A stretch of DNA of 64,000 bases from Arachidicoccus ginsenosidivorans (lineage in GTDB: Bacteria > Bacteroidota > Bacteroidia > Chitinophagales > Chitinophagaceae): contig NZ_CP042434.1 in NCBI RefSeq assembly GCF_007971385.1, forward strand, positions 434,001-498,000, given 5' to 3'. This document shows, piece by piece, positions 9,477 through 18,585 of the stretch. Under the pieces are notes generated by a model. The model saw only the letters and a program-made list of their open reading frames with translations. It did not search any database and was not told where the DNA came from. Made by a program: the position numbers and the translations under genes. Position 1 is the stretch's first letter; every line of letters starts with the position of its first letter.

Positions 9477-10306
9477 TTATTTAAATCGGCAATATCCACC
9501 AAATCCATATCAGAATAGGTGTAATTTTCACCAGCCATTCCCCATACAAATCCATAATTGGACGTGCCACAACCTGCATGAATGGACCAGGGAGCGGACA
9601 AAATAGCTTCATTATTGTTCACGACCAGATGACGACTTTCTGAAGGTTCTCCCATCAGATGAATCACGCGCTGATCCTTTGGTACATCAAAATAAAAATA
9701 GGCCTCCATTCTGCGCGTATGGGTATGGGCGGGCATGGTATTCCAGACGCTGCCTGTATCCAAAATCGTCAGTCCCATAACCAGCTGACAACTCTTAATG
9801 CCATCTGCGTGGATATACCTGTAAATGGTTCTTTTATTGGAGGTCTCCAGGCTACCGGTCTCTGTGGGAAAAGCATCCTTTTTGGCAAATTGTGTGGTGG
9901 GATGCTCGCTGTGCGCCGGTGCACTTAACATATAGAAAATTGCGGGATTGGCTTTATCTTTGGAAGCAAAACTGACATGCTCCGTATGAAGTCCGACATA
10001 TAAGCAATCCAGTTTTTCCAGCTCATAGCTTTTATCTGCTGCCTGAATAATGCCTGGTCCACCTAGATTTACCACACCAAGTTCCCTGCGCTGTAAAAAA
10101 TAATCGGCCTTCAGTTCAGGTTCATTTGGTAACTCAACGACAGCATCTACCGGAGAAACGCCGCCGACAATCACCCGGTCATAATGGCTATAGACCAGCT
10201 TAAGTTTATCTTTTTGAATCAGCTGTTCGATTAAAAAATTATCTCTGAGTTGCTTTGTGTCCATTTGTTTTGTTTCATTTGGACTATTTTGAAATCTTAC
10301 TTCCAT
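9477..10306 (-). CDS. kduI: 5-dehydro-4-deoxy-D-glucuronate isomerase (frameshift at the stop codon)
   Basis: KduI isomerises the keto-uronic acid released from unsaturated uronates so that KduD can reduce it. Zinc ligands are visible in the cupin core: PAHTHTRRMEAYFYF (two His and a Glu) and the later His in SIHAGCG. As written, the frame reads past the usual end into 19 extra residues to 9419 and overlaps the next gene. One more A in the AAA at 9480-9482 gives the ending DLK and a stop at 9477, for 276 residues, exactly the family length. The protein core is intact either way. It follows kduD in the same operon. Confidence 0.9.
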
Positions 10307-10402
10307 TGTTTTTTGTATTTAATAATTGTTTAATAAAGCATTTTTTGTTTAATTATTATGAGTAGCGTTTTTTGTCATTCAAATAATTGGCCATCAGCCT
10401 AA

Positions 10403-11173
10403 CTATCTGGCCATCCAGCCGCCGTCTACATTGAGTATGGTACCGCTTACATAATCAGCCGCTTTACTGGCCAAAAAGACGACCGCACCTTTCAGGTCCT
10501 CTGGTGCACCCCAACGGCCTGCCGGAATTCTTTCCAATATGGCTTTAGACCTGATCGGATCCGCCATCAGATTCTTGGTATTATCTGTGGCTATATAACC
10601 TGGAGCAATCCCGTTTACCTGAACGCCTTTAGCGGACCATTCATTGGCCAGGGCTTTTACCAGCCCTGCAATACCTGATTTACTGGCCGTATAACCTGGT
10701 ACATTGATGCCGCCTTGGTAGGAGAGCATTGAACAGGTAAAGATAATTTTACCTTGTCCTTTGTCAATCATGGCCTTCCCAAATTCCCGTGCCAGAATAA
10801 AGGGTGCATTCAGGTTAATAGAGATGACTTTATCCCAATAATCATCCGGATGGGTAGCCGCTGGTTCCCGCATAATGGTTCCCGCATTATTTACCAGAAT
10901 ATCAATATCAGGTTGCTGTGCTTTTACTTCTTTTATAAAAGCATATACACTTTCTCTGTCTGAAAAATCTGCATTATACCTGGAAAATTTTCTCCCCAGT
11001 GACTCAACCACCTTTTGGGTTTCTGACGCTTTTGGAAAACTGGAACTGACGCCGATAATATCGGCACCGGCCTCTGCCAGGCCAATAGCCATGGCCTGGC
11101 CAATTCCCCGGTTAGATCCTGTTACGATGGCCGTTTTTCCTTCCAGGTTAAATGCGTTGCTATTAATTGACAT
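10403..11173 (-). CDS. kduD: 2-dehydro-3-deoxy-D-gluconate 5-dehydrogenase, SDR family
   Basis: This 256-residue short-chain dehydrogenase uses NAD(P)H to reduce the KduI product to 2-keto-3-deoxygluconate. Motifs in order: the cofactor loop TGSNRGIG near residue 18, NNAG near residue 94, the catalytic Ser in TCSMLSYQGG, YTASKSG (Tyr and Lys of the active site), and the C-terminal GGWMAR typical of KduD. Its place directly upstream of kduI supports the specific name over a generic SDR. Downstream KDG kinase and aldolase are not in the window. Confidence 0.92.
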   Translation of the reverse strand: MSINSNAFNLEGKTAIVTGSNRGIGQAMAIGLAEAGADIIGVSSSFPKASETQKVVESLGRKFSRYNADFSDRESVYAFIKEVKAQQPDIDILVNNAGTIMREPAATHPDDYWDKVISINLNAPFILAREFGKAMIDKGQGKIIFTCSMLSYQGGINVPGYTASKSGIAGLVKALANEWSAKGVQVNGIAPGYIATDNTKNLMADPIRSKAILERIPAGRWGAPEDLKGAVVFLASKAADYVSGTILNVDGGWMAR

Positions 11174-11279
11174 TTTTACGTTTAATTTTTATGATGTTAA
11201 TGATTGGATGTTGCACATTTTTATACATGCTTGTTTTCTGTATCCACTGCCTTGCCGTCATCAGTGGCTTCCAACACAA

Positions 11280-12756
11280 TTACAAATGGTTGTGTATGTT
11301 CTTTTGTTCTAAATGGATCAGTACGCCGTTACCATCCAAAGGCTCAATCTTCAGATTTTTATGATCCTGCAAAAGGTAAGCATTTTTAATATGTCCCTTT
11401 TTGCCAGGCACGACTTTTAACGCACCGTTAATGGGAACATTAAAGACGATCATATAGATCTTTGCGTCCTTTCTGTTTTGGTATAATATCCCCAGTCTTG
11501 TTTTTCCCAACCTGCATAACCGGCGCCGTATATAGCCTCGTGATTGACCTGCATCCAGTCCCCTATCTGCCTGGCTGTCTGGATTTCTTTATTTCTGAAT
11601 GTTCCATCGCCTTTTGGTCCAAAATTGATCACAAAATTACCATCCAGTGATACGCATTTGGCCAGCATTTCAATTAACTCATAGGGCGTTTTCCAATGTC
11701 CCATCCAGGTTTTGGCATATCCCCAGCCGTTTTCAGGAATAGTCATGACACAATCCCAGTCATTACCCCTGGTAGCGCTGTAATCTTTAGGGATCTTTCT
11801 TTCCCAACCCTGTTCATAGTCCCCCATTAAATGACCATTGGCATCAAAATGACGATTCCCATAATCATCAGCCCTGAGGCGGCTGCCAATGATAAGCCCC
11901 GGATGTAATTTTTTCAGATACTGATCCAGACTATCTGAGAAGGCACCGCTTTTTTTCCAGCTGGTATCCCAGGTACCATCAAACCAAAGGCCTTTGGTTT
12001 CAGGATACAGCGTGAGTAATTCTGTCAGCTGATTTTTGGTAAAGGTCTTAAACCGGTTAAAGGCCACTGAATCTGCCGCAGTTTTAAGATCATAACGCCA
12101 GTCCTTCTGATGCCAGTCCATCACTGAAAAATAAAGATAAACATCGATTCCTGCCTTATCAAAGGCGCGAACCATAGGACCGATCATATCTTTTTTATAA
12201 GGGGTTTTCGTAATATTAAAATCGGAAAATTTACTTGGCCATAAACAAAAACCGTCATGATGTTTAGTGGTAATGGTTACATATTTAACGCCCATTTGCT
12301 TGGCCATTTTTGCCCAGGCCTCTGGATCAAAATCCTTGGGATTAAACTTTTTATATAAGTTATCATAGACTTCATGGGGAAGTTTATTCCAGGAACGAAT
12401 CCATTCGGAGGCGCCATTATAATGCATCCCGTTATAATCTCCACCTAAAATAGAATACAGTCCAAAATGAATAAATTCACCGAGTCCATAATCCCGCCAA
12501 CGGTTCATATCCGGATCGGTTCTTTTGCCGATCCTATGGGCGCCATATTTTAACGGCACTTCTTTTTTATCTTTTTAACCTCATGCTTATCGCCTCCCTG
12601 TCCCCACTGCGCCTTTAAGTTAGTAGGTGTGATAAGGGTCAAAACCAAGGCCAAACTAACTGCGATAGCTGCTGCCACAGCAAACCGCACACCGGCCTTT
12701 AGGCCTGAAAGTGCCAGACCTGCATTTATTTTATTAATCATTTTTTTGCTGAACAT
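11280..12756 (-). CDS. GH29 alpha-L-fucosidase (two frameshifts as sequenced)
   Basis: A secreted retaining fucosidase. The first 50 residues form a long N-region and hydrophobic signal ending in NLKAQ. The catalytic barrel includes HFGLYS near its start, KYVTITTKHHDGF, and the nucleophile Asp in KGLWFDGTW. The gene is in three pieces: an N-terminal frame (12550-12756), the body (11450 to about 12563) and a C-terminal frame (11280 to about 11510). One added A in the A6 run at 12563-12568 joins the first two (IKKEVPLKYG). One added A in the A4 run at 11476-11479 joins the last two (YYTKNRKDAKIYM). The restored length is 492 residues. The GTG at 12559 is not a real start. A LacI-type operator lies upstream. 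Confidence 0.88.
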
Positions 12757-12828
12757 ATTTTTCTGATTTTAATTGCTACAATTTCCTAATGAATCTGTGT
12801 TCATCCAGAAAATTTAAAAGTTTTAAAA

Positions 12829-12848
12829 TTTTGATAACGTTTTCAAAA
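12829..12848. promoter_or_regulatory. LacI-type operator upstream of the fucosidase gene
   Basis: A 20-base near-palindrome centred on AACGTT, with 18 of 20 positions symmetric. Its core TGATAACGTTTTCA (12832-12845) fits the LacI-family pattern TGNNAACGNTTNCA. It lies 73 bases upstream of the fucosidase start. Confidence 0.65.
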
Positions 12849-12905
12849 ATCCCAATCCAATAAGACCAGGCCCATGCCTTTCAGTCACTTCATAGTATCT
12901 ATAGA

Positions 12906-14213
12906 TCAATAGTCTACATGATAATCCTTGTGGAAGGGTTTTCCCGCCCAGGCGGCCTTGGCGGTCCAATCTGCCGGTGGATTTGTCCAGAATGGATTGT
13001 CCCCAGGCAGCCCCAAAGGCAAAAAACTAAGTGTAGACATGTACAAGCTGCCAGTAGAGGTATAATAATCTGCTACCTCAGGTTGCAACCCTACAAAACC
13101 CAGTTCCAACCACCCCTCACGATCAAAGCTATTGATTTTTGTATACATATTATAACACACCTTTGTCAAAGCACAACGCACCTGAGCCGGGTCGATATGC
13201 TTTGGCAGGTTTTGCTGCCAGCTAACCATGGCTAATGCCTGAAAGGCGCCCGTTCTGTATGGGATGGAGCGACCAATAGGCGGATAAGTACCTTCGGGAG
13301 AAATTAGTTTTTCCTGCTGCTCCGCATAACGGATCATTCTTTTATTGGCCTGCAGATACTCTTTTTCCTCCACCAGTTTATGCTGACTTAGAATTTGTAG
13401 CGTATCTACCATAAAAGGATGCATCACATAAGCGTTATAATAATCAAAGGCAAATCTGGGGCCATCACTATACCAGCCATCACCTACATACCAACGGTTC
13501 AAGCGTTCAACGCCATGCATCAACCTTTCCTTATCATACTGCTCGCCGATAGAAAGTAAAAACGCTTCCGCCATGGAGCCAAAGATCACCCAGTTGCTTT
13601 CAAAGGGCTTACGGTTGCGTAGAGATTTTACGCAGGAGACCACATTTTTTTTGGTCTCAGCGTCTAAAGGTTCCCATAAGGCTTTAGGCGCCCGGATAAA
13701 TGCCTGCACAAAATAAGCCGTATCTACAATTGGCTGCATTTCTTTGGTGAAGTTTAAAAAATCCTTTGCCTCGGGATTCACCGCATTGGCCAGTCCTTTT
13801 ACAGCGGCCTCCCGAAGTCTTTTTCTAAGCTTGCCTTCCTTTGTATCATCATCGGGCAATTCCAGCCAGGGAGCGACGCCTGCCAGGGTGCGGCCAACCG
13901 CTTCCAGATAGGTTACGTCGACGGTCCTGCTGTCATAGGTAGGTGCTTTTTTAACGATCATATTTTTTCGCAGCTCATCCTTTTCCAAATTCAGTAATAC
14001 GGGCGCCGCCATTTTGTAAAGTAAATCTACCCAGTAAGCTCTATCAGCAGCGCCACTTTTTAGTAATTCTTTTGGCGCCAGCACCCCTGGGTAATCGGGA
14101 TCGCCAGCTATATTTTTATTTGAATTTCTTGCCAGCAGCCTGAGCGGCAGCCCCCCTAATCCGACGGCTCCACCCAGTATGGCGGTTTTAAGTATTTGTC
14201 TTCTGTTTGCCAT
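12906..14213 (-). CDS. DUF2264 domain-containing protein, exported
   Basis: This 435-residue protein begins MANRRQILKTAILGGAVGLG, a twin-arginine-like export signal. The rest is the DUF2264 alpha/alpha-toroid domain: VDVTYLEAVGRTLAGVAPWLEL near residue 100, ESNWVIFGSMAEAFLL near 205 and DGWYSDGPRFAFDYYNAYV near 245. Such proteins occur with uronate and rhamnogalacturonan degradation genes and are suspected glycoside hydrolases, with no settled reaction. Here it sits between GH88 and GH29 genes on the same strand, which supports a role in removing or trimming an acidic saccharide. The complete frame is present. Confidence 0.85.
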   Translation of the reverse strand: MANRRQILKTAILGGAVGLGGLPLRLLARNSNKNIAGDPDYPGVLAPKELLKSGAADRAYWVDLLYKMAAPVLLNLEKDELRKNMIVKKAPTYDSRTVDVTYLEAVGRTLAGVAPWLELPDDDTKEGKLRKRLREAAVKGLANAVNPEAKDFLNFTKEMQPIVDTAYFVQAFIRAPKALWEPLDAETKKNVVSCVKSLRNRKPFESNWVIFGSMAEAFLLSIGEQYDKERLMHGVERLNRWYVGDGWYSDGPRFAFDYYNAYVMHPFMVDTLQILSQHKLVEEKEYLQANKRMIRYAEQQEKLISPEGTYPPIGRSIPYRTGAFQALAMVSWQQNLPKHIDPAQVRCALTKVCYNMYTKINSFDREGWLELGFVGLQPEVADYYTSTGSLYMSTLSFLPLGLPGDNPFWTNPPADWTAKAAWAGKPFHKDYHVDY

Positions 14214-14269
14214 AACAATTTTTATTTAACGGCTATTCTCAGCATTTAGCTGAACGATAGTATTTCTTG

Positions 14270-14283
14270 TGTAAACGTTTTAG
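14270..14283. promoter_or_regulatory. Weak LacI-type operator candidate upstream of DUF2264
   Basis: TGTAAACGTTTTAG matches the LacI-family pattern seen at 12832 and 16813, except at the last two bases. It lies in the 90-base gap between the GH88 and DUF2264 genes. Confidence 0.35.
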
Positions 14284-14303
14284 TTTTTGACCAAAAAAAT
14301 AGC

Positions 14304-15512
14304 TTATAGATACCACTTTTTGTAACGCGTAAGTGCTTCCAGAAAATAATAATCAGCATAAGAAAGCGGACTGTCTACTTCTGAATTAAATGGTTTAGCG
14401 CCTGTAGAATGCATCAGAATAAAATCACCGTTTTGACCAAGTTTTGCACGGTACTTATCTGAGCTCAGTGAAACGATAATCTTTTTAGCTGCATTGACAT
14501 AAGTCTTACGTTGTTTACCACCGGTGTAACGACCCAGCTCCAGCAGGCCGGAGGCGGTAATGGCAGCGGCAGAGGCATCTCTGGGCGCATCAGGAATACC
14601 CGGTGCATCATAATCCCAATAAGGAATCATATCAGCCGGGATGGAGGGATTGGTCAAAATATAATGTGCAATATGCTTTGCCAGATTCAGGTAAGCTTTA
14701 TTTTTGGTATAACGATACATCATTGTATAACCGTAAAGTCCCCAGGCCTGGCCTCTGGCCCAGGAAGAGCTATCATTAGCCCCTTGCCAGGTTTTCTTTT
14801 GGAGGACAGCTCCTGTATTGGGGTCATAATCCACTACATGATAAGAACTGTAATCCGGCCTAAAATGGTTTTTCATGGTCGTGTTAGCATGTTCTCTGGC
14901 TATATGTAAATAGCTGGTATCTCCCGTATGGGCGCTCACCCAACAAAGTAACTCCAGGTTCATCATATTATCAATAATAACGGGACAGGTAAAATTCTTG
15001 CTTTTGTTCCAGGATTGAATCGCATGAACATGGGGACGATACCTTAGCGCTAGTGTGGCCGCTGCCGTATCCAGTGTTTTGGCATAACTGGGATTGCGGG
15101 TTAGCTTAAAGCCGTTGCCAAAACTGCAATTGATCATAAAACCCAGATCATGATTGCCCTTGTAATGTTTCATTGGGGCCAGTTCCGAAAGTTTTTTCTC
15201 CGCTTCTGCCTTGATTGTCTTATCCCCTGTCTGGGCATAAATCATCCAAAGCGTCCCCGGATAAAACCCGCTGCACCACCACTGCAAATTACTAAAAGTA
15301 CTTTTGTCCGTTTTGGGATTGTACGTCTGGGGCATTTTGTCTTTGGGCGTTTGCTGCGCGAGTAATTTGTACTGTTTGGCAGCAAAATCAAATTGGGTTT
15401 TGATCAGCTGCTTCATCTCAGATTTTCGCTGTGCCTTTAGACCGCTGGCCGCTACCAGTAGTAGCGAAGCGCCCAGTAAAATTTGTTTTAGGCGATGTTT
15501 TTTTCTTAACAT
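14304..15512 (-). CDS. GH88 unsaturated uronyl hydrolase
   Basis: A secreted family-88 enzyme that removes the delta-4,5-unsaturated uronic acid left by polysaccharide lyases. The preferred start is the ATG at 15512, directly followed by a signal peptide (basic MLRKKHRLK, then LLGASLLLVAASGLKAQ). A longer frame to 15593 would add 27 residues, encoded partly by a hexanucleotide repeat and unlikely to be translated. Family features are WWCSGFYPGTLWM, the DNMMNLELLCW acid region, SSWARGQAWGLYGY and the C-terminal SPLSYADYYFLEAL. No lyase gene lies in the window, so the upstream polymer is unknown. It is the first structural gene after lacI. Confidence 0.9.
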   Translation of the reverse strand: MLRKKHRLKQILLGASLLLVAASGLKAQRKSEMKQLIKTQFDFAAKQYKLLAQQTPKDKMPQTYNPKTDKSTFSNLQWWCSGFYPGTLWMIYAQTGDKTIKAEAEKKLSELAPMKHYKGNHDLGFMINCSFGNGFKLTRNPSYAKTLDTAAATLALRYRPHVHAIQSWNKSKNFTCPVIIDNMMNLELLCWVSAHTGDTSYLHIAREHANTTMKNHFRPDYSSYHVVDYDPNTGAVLQKKTWQGANDSSSWARGQAWGLYGYTMMYRYTKNKAYLNLAKHIAHYILTNPSIPADMIPYWDYDAPGIPDAPRDASAAAITASGLLELGRYTGGKQRKTYVNAAKKIIVSLSSDKYRAKLGQNGDFILMHSTGAKPFNSEVDSPLSYADYYFLEALTRYKKWYL

Positions 15513-15558
15513 GGTTTGGAGGTAGTTTTTGTTTGTAAAAATGGTTTGTGAAAAATTA

Positions 15559-15581
15559 AATTTGAATTTGAATTTGAATTT
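15559..15581. repeat. AATTTG hexanucleotide tandem repeat, 3.8 copies
   Basis: AATTTG is repeated in register from 15559 to 15581, 47 bases upstream of the preferred GH88 start. On the minus strand it reads CAAATT. It lies in the leader or promoter of GH88 and could alter promoter spacing by slippage. Confidence 0.7.
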
Positions 15582-15696
15582 AAAACGATCCATTGATTCA
15601 AGCAGCGGCGTAAATACAAATATTAAATTTTATCTCCTTACATCTTTATACTGATTCAATTCTGGTTGCACGGCCTTGTGGGAGGCTATGAAGCCA

Positions 15697-16733
15697 TCAG
15701 GTAGATAACCTTCTGATTAACTGTACTGGCATAATGGTCGGTGCACTGATTTCTGTAGGACTCATATTTTTATGCAGTAACCTGGCCATTAACACTTCGA
15801 CAATCTTCTCACCCATCTTTTCCGGATATTGTTCGATGGTCGTAATAGATGGCGTGATGATCTCGCTTCTGGGATCATTGGAATAGCCTACAATTTTCAA
15901 ATCCTGCGGTACCTTCAGGCCCATTTCTTTGGCAAATTTTAAGGCAGCAATAGCCGTCGTGTCATTGTCTGCCACCAGCCCGTCGGGCACTTCCGGCCCC
16001 TCAAAGATTTGCTTTAAGGCAATTCTTGCATTTTCTTTGGTAAGTTCCTGATAGAACAACCACTCTTTGCGTACCGGTAAATCAGCGATTTTCATTGCAT
16101 TATAAAACCCTTTTAACCGGTCCTGATATAAATTGCAATCCAGGGGGCCTGAGATATGGGCAATTTTCTTGCAGCCTATCTCTATCAGATGCGATGTAGC
16201 CAGATACCCCCTTGAATATCATCGCCCTTGATCACCATAGCACTTGTTTTCTCCACGGGAACGCGGTCATAGAATATAAGAGGAGTGCCACTGGCCATCA
16301 GCTGCTCAAAAGGGCTGAAATCGGTGGTATGTAAGGTACAGGCAGCAATTACTGCATCTACCCTTACCGATTGTAGGGTACGGATCAGATTCTTTTCAAT
16401 TTCAACAGAATCTCCGGATTGGCAGATCGTCAGGTTATACCCGTGTTTATACAGGATATTCTGAATAGTGGTAATGACCTCTGCGTGGAAAAACATGGAA
16501 ATTCTTGGAACAATAAGCCCAATGGTACGTGTCTTATTGCTTCTTAGCCCCGAAGCAATATTATTTCTTTGGTATCCCAGCTTCTCAATCATTTCAAGCA
16601 CCTTCTTTTTGGTGGCCTCCTTTACATAAGGATGATTATTGAGTACGCGGGAAATTGTTGCAGGAGATAGCCCGGTCGCTTCTGCAACCTGAATAATAGT
16701 ATTGCTTTTTGGCGTTTTTTTGATGGGTGCCAT
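15697..16733 (-). CDS. LacI-family transcriptional regulator (frameshifted as sequenced)
   Basis: A sugar-responsive repressor for the saccharide locus. The N-terminal helix-turn-helix reads TIIQVAEATGLSPATISRVLNNHPYVK, followed by the hinge region LGYQRNNIASGLR and a periplasmic-binding-like effector domain. As written it breaks at the G5 run 16207-16211, giving 182- and 132-residue pieces. One extra G yields IQGGYLATSHLIEIGCKKI and restores a 345-residue protein ending RRLST, a normal LacI length. A LacI-type operator lies 80 bases upstream (16813) and another before the fucosidase gene (12832). The effector is probably a uronate or fucose derivative, by inference only. Confidence 0.88.
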
Positions 16734-16812
16734 AAAATTAATTTTGCGTTTTAGTGGTCAAAAAAATACCTCTTAAACCTTGTAAATCAATTCAAAGTCA
16801 GTTCGATATTCA

Positions 16813-16826
16813 TGAAAACGATTACA
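16813..16826. promoter_or_regulatory. LacI-type operator upstream of lacI
   Basis: TGAAAACGATTACA fits the family pattern TGNAANCGNTTNCA at every position. It is framed by an outer inverted repeat, GTTCG at 16801-16805 and CGAAC at 16833-16837. It lies 80 bases before the regulator's start codon and suggests autoregulation. Confidence 0.65.
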
Positions 16827-16926
16827 TAAAAACGAACATTAATTTGGTAAATTTAAAAGCTTCCCTTTAAAATGCCAAATTAATAATTATTTCTGATAAA
16901 GCCATACCTTATTTAGGGGCTGGTAG

Positions 16927-17982
16927 CTACCTATCCTCAAAGCCGCCAGCTGGCAGATCCGTCGGCCGGATACCAAGTCCCGCCGTCCCTGAAAGACTGA
17001 CCTTACCCTGCTCAATAGTCAGACCGACACCTCCGGGCCTTTCTAAAAGCAGCGGCCCGTCCATATCTACATAGTCGAGTTGTGGCAAAAACTGCGCAAT
17101 AGCAGCTGAACCAATTACCGTCTCATTCATAGAACCCATCATTACCTTCATATCCCGACTACGAGCCTCGTTGATCAGTACTCGGGCCGGGGTAATACCA
17201 CTGCATTTGGTGAGTTTTATATTAATGCCATGAAAATACTGTTCAATTCCCTTCATATCAGCCAAACGCACACAACTCTCATCAGCGATCAAAGCGATAG
17301 GTGATATTTGTTTTAAGTTGCGCATCTGTTCCAGGTCATTTTCCGTTTTTGCCCGTGCTAATGGCTGTTCTACCAGTTCCACGCCCAGTTCTGCCAAAAG
17401 TGGCAGCATTTGCTCTGCCCTTTGATAGGACCAACCACCATTGACATCCACCCTAAATGGGCTATCAGTTACTTCCCGCAGCGCGCGCAGTAACTGCAGA
17501 TCACTTGGCTGACCCAATTTTATTTTGTAAATAGGCCAGGGTGTCTTTTTCACCTTTTCGACCATATTGGGTATACTGTCCAGACCAATGGTATAATCCG
17601 TCAAAGGCGTGTGTTCCCACTGATTACCCAGGAGTTGGTAGACTGCAGACCGATTCATTTGGCCATATAGATCCCAGCAAGCTATATCCAGAGCACAGAC
17701 TAAAAACGGATGTTCAGGTAAAAGATGGTGCAAATAGTGCCAGTAGCGTTCGGGATCTGTCAGGGCAAATTTTTCAATAAATAACCTTTTAGCCTGGATT
17801 TCCCGAACCATTTTCTCTACGGTAACGTCATAATAACTGATGGCTGGTGCCTCTCCCCAGCCTGTAAATGGCCCCAGGGACAAAGAAACAATTAAGGCCG
17901 GTTGACTGATTTTAGAGCGCCCCCCGGATATGGTAAAGGTATCTTTGAAGGGCGTATCAATAGCATAATACTGAAGTTTCAT
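16927..17982 (-). CDS. Dipeptide epimerase, enolase superfamily (L-Ala-D/L-Glu epimerase-like)
   Basis: This 351-residue enolase-superfamily enzyme should epimerise an acyl dipeptide, as in murein peptide recycling. The catalytic KxK is in YKIKLG near residue 152. The three metal ligands are in RVDVNGGW, VEQPLA and IADES, and the second-face lysine in NIKLTKCSG. The barrel ends with MMGSMNETVIG and the DMDGP motif typical of the Ala-Glu epimerase group. Specificity within the group varies between Ala-Glu and hydrophobic dipeptides and cannot be settled from motifs. It stands between the saccharide locus and a VOC gene. Confidence 0.88.
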   Translation of the reverse strand: MKLQYYAIDTPFKDTFTISGGRSKISQPALIVSLSLGPFTGWGEAPAISYYDVTVEKMVREIQAKRLFIEKFALTDPERYWHYLHHLLPEHPFLVCALDIACWDLYGQMNRSAVYQLLGNQWEHTPLTDYTIGLDSIPNMVEKVKKTPWPIYKIKLGQPSDLQLLRALREVTDSPFRVDVNGGWSYQRAEQMLPLLAELGVELVEQPLARAKTENDLEQMRNLKQISPIALIADESCVRLADMKGIEQYFHGINIKLTKCSGITPARVLINEARSRDMKVMMGSMNETVIGSAAIAQFLPQLDYVDMDGPLLLERPGGVGLTIEQGKVSLSGTAGLGIRPTDLPAGGFEDR

Positions 17983-18024
17983 TGCGTGCGGGTTTGCGTA
18001 TTGAACGCAAAGGTAGGGGATTAT

Positions 18025-18500
18025 CTATAAGAAAGGATTATAGGCCACTTCCCAATAGTTATCTTCGGGATCTTTGAAATAACCGCTATAACCGCCCCAG
18101 AATACGGTTTGGGTGCCTTTTGTATATACACGCCTTTTTGTTTTAAGAAAGCAAAAAAGGTATCTACCTTTATAATAGAATCAAAATTAAGGGCCAGACT
18201 CATTTTTTTGAAGCTATTATCAGCTGCTACCTGGTCGCTTTTCAGACCAATATCTTTTGCCAGATCCTCTGCACTAAAAAGTGCGAAAACAGTCCCGCCA
18301 TTCATTTTAAAGAAGCTTACCCCTTCTTGCTCTTTTTCCATTTGCCAACCCAGTACATCCCGGTAAAACCGGGTCATTATAGCTAAATTTTTCACGCCCA
18401 GGGTAATAAAACTGATTTTGGGGTTCGGATTTTCCTGTTTTATTCCCACTTCGTTATTTGGAACATTTTCCCCCGAAGTCAAATTTTCTGCCATTGTCAT
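18025..18500 (-). CDS. VOC/glyoxalase-fold protein (frameshifted as sequenced)
   Basis: A vicinal-oxygen-chelate domain protein of the glyoxalase/bleomycin-resistance type. The first beta-alpha-beta unit reads ISFITLGVKNLAIMTRFYRDVLGW and the middle GGTVFALFSAEDLAKDIG. As written, the C-terminus turns to nonsense after VYIQKAP. One more A in the A4 run at 18118-18121 gives IQKGTQTVFWGGYSGYF followed by KDPEDNYWEVAYNPFL and a stop at 18025, the usual ending of this family. The restored length is 158 residues. The 26 residues before the fold are polar and probably disordered. Substrate unknown. Confidence 0.82.
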
Positions 18501-18585
18501 AAATTTAGATCACGTTTTATCACTAAAGCATATGGTGCTCAACACTTTATTAGCGAATAGGAATAAAGCCTTTTCTAATTATTCG

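Noticed and set aside
12550..12559. GTG start of a separate fucosidase gene
   Set aside because: It lacks a signal peptide and fits perfectly to the upstream frame after one added base.
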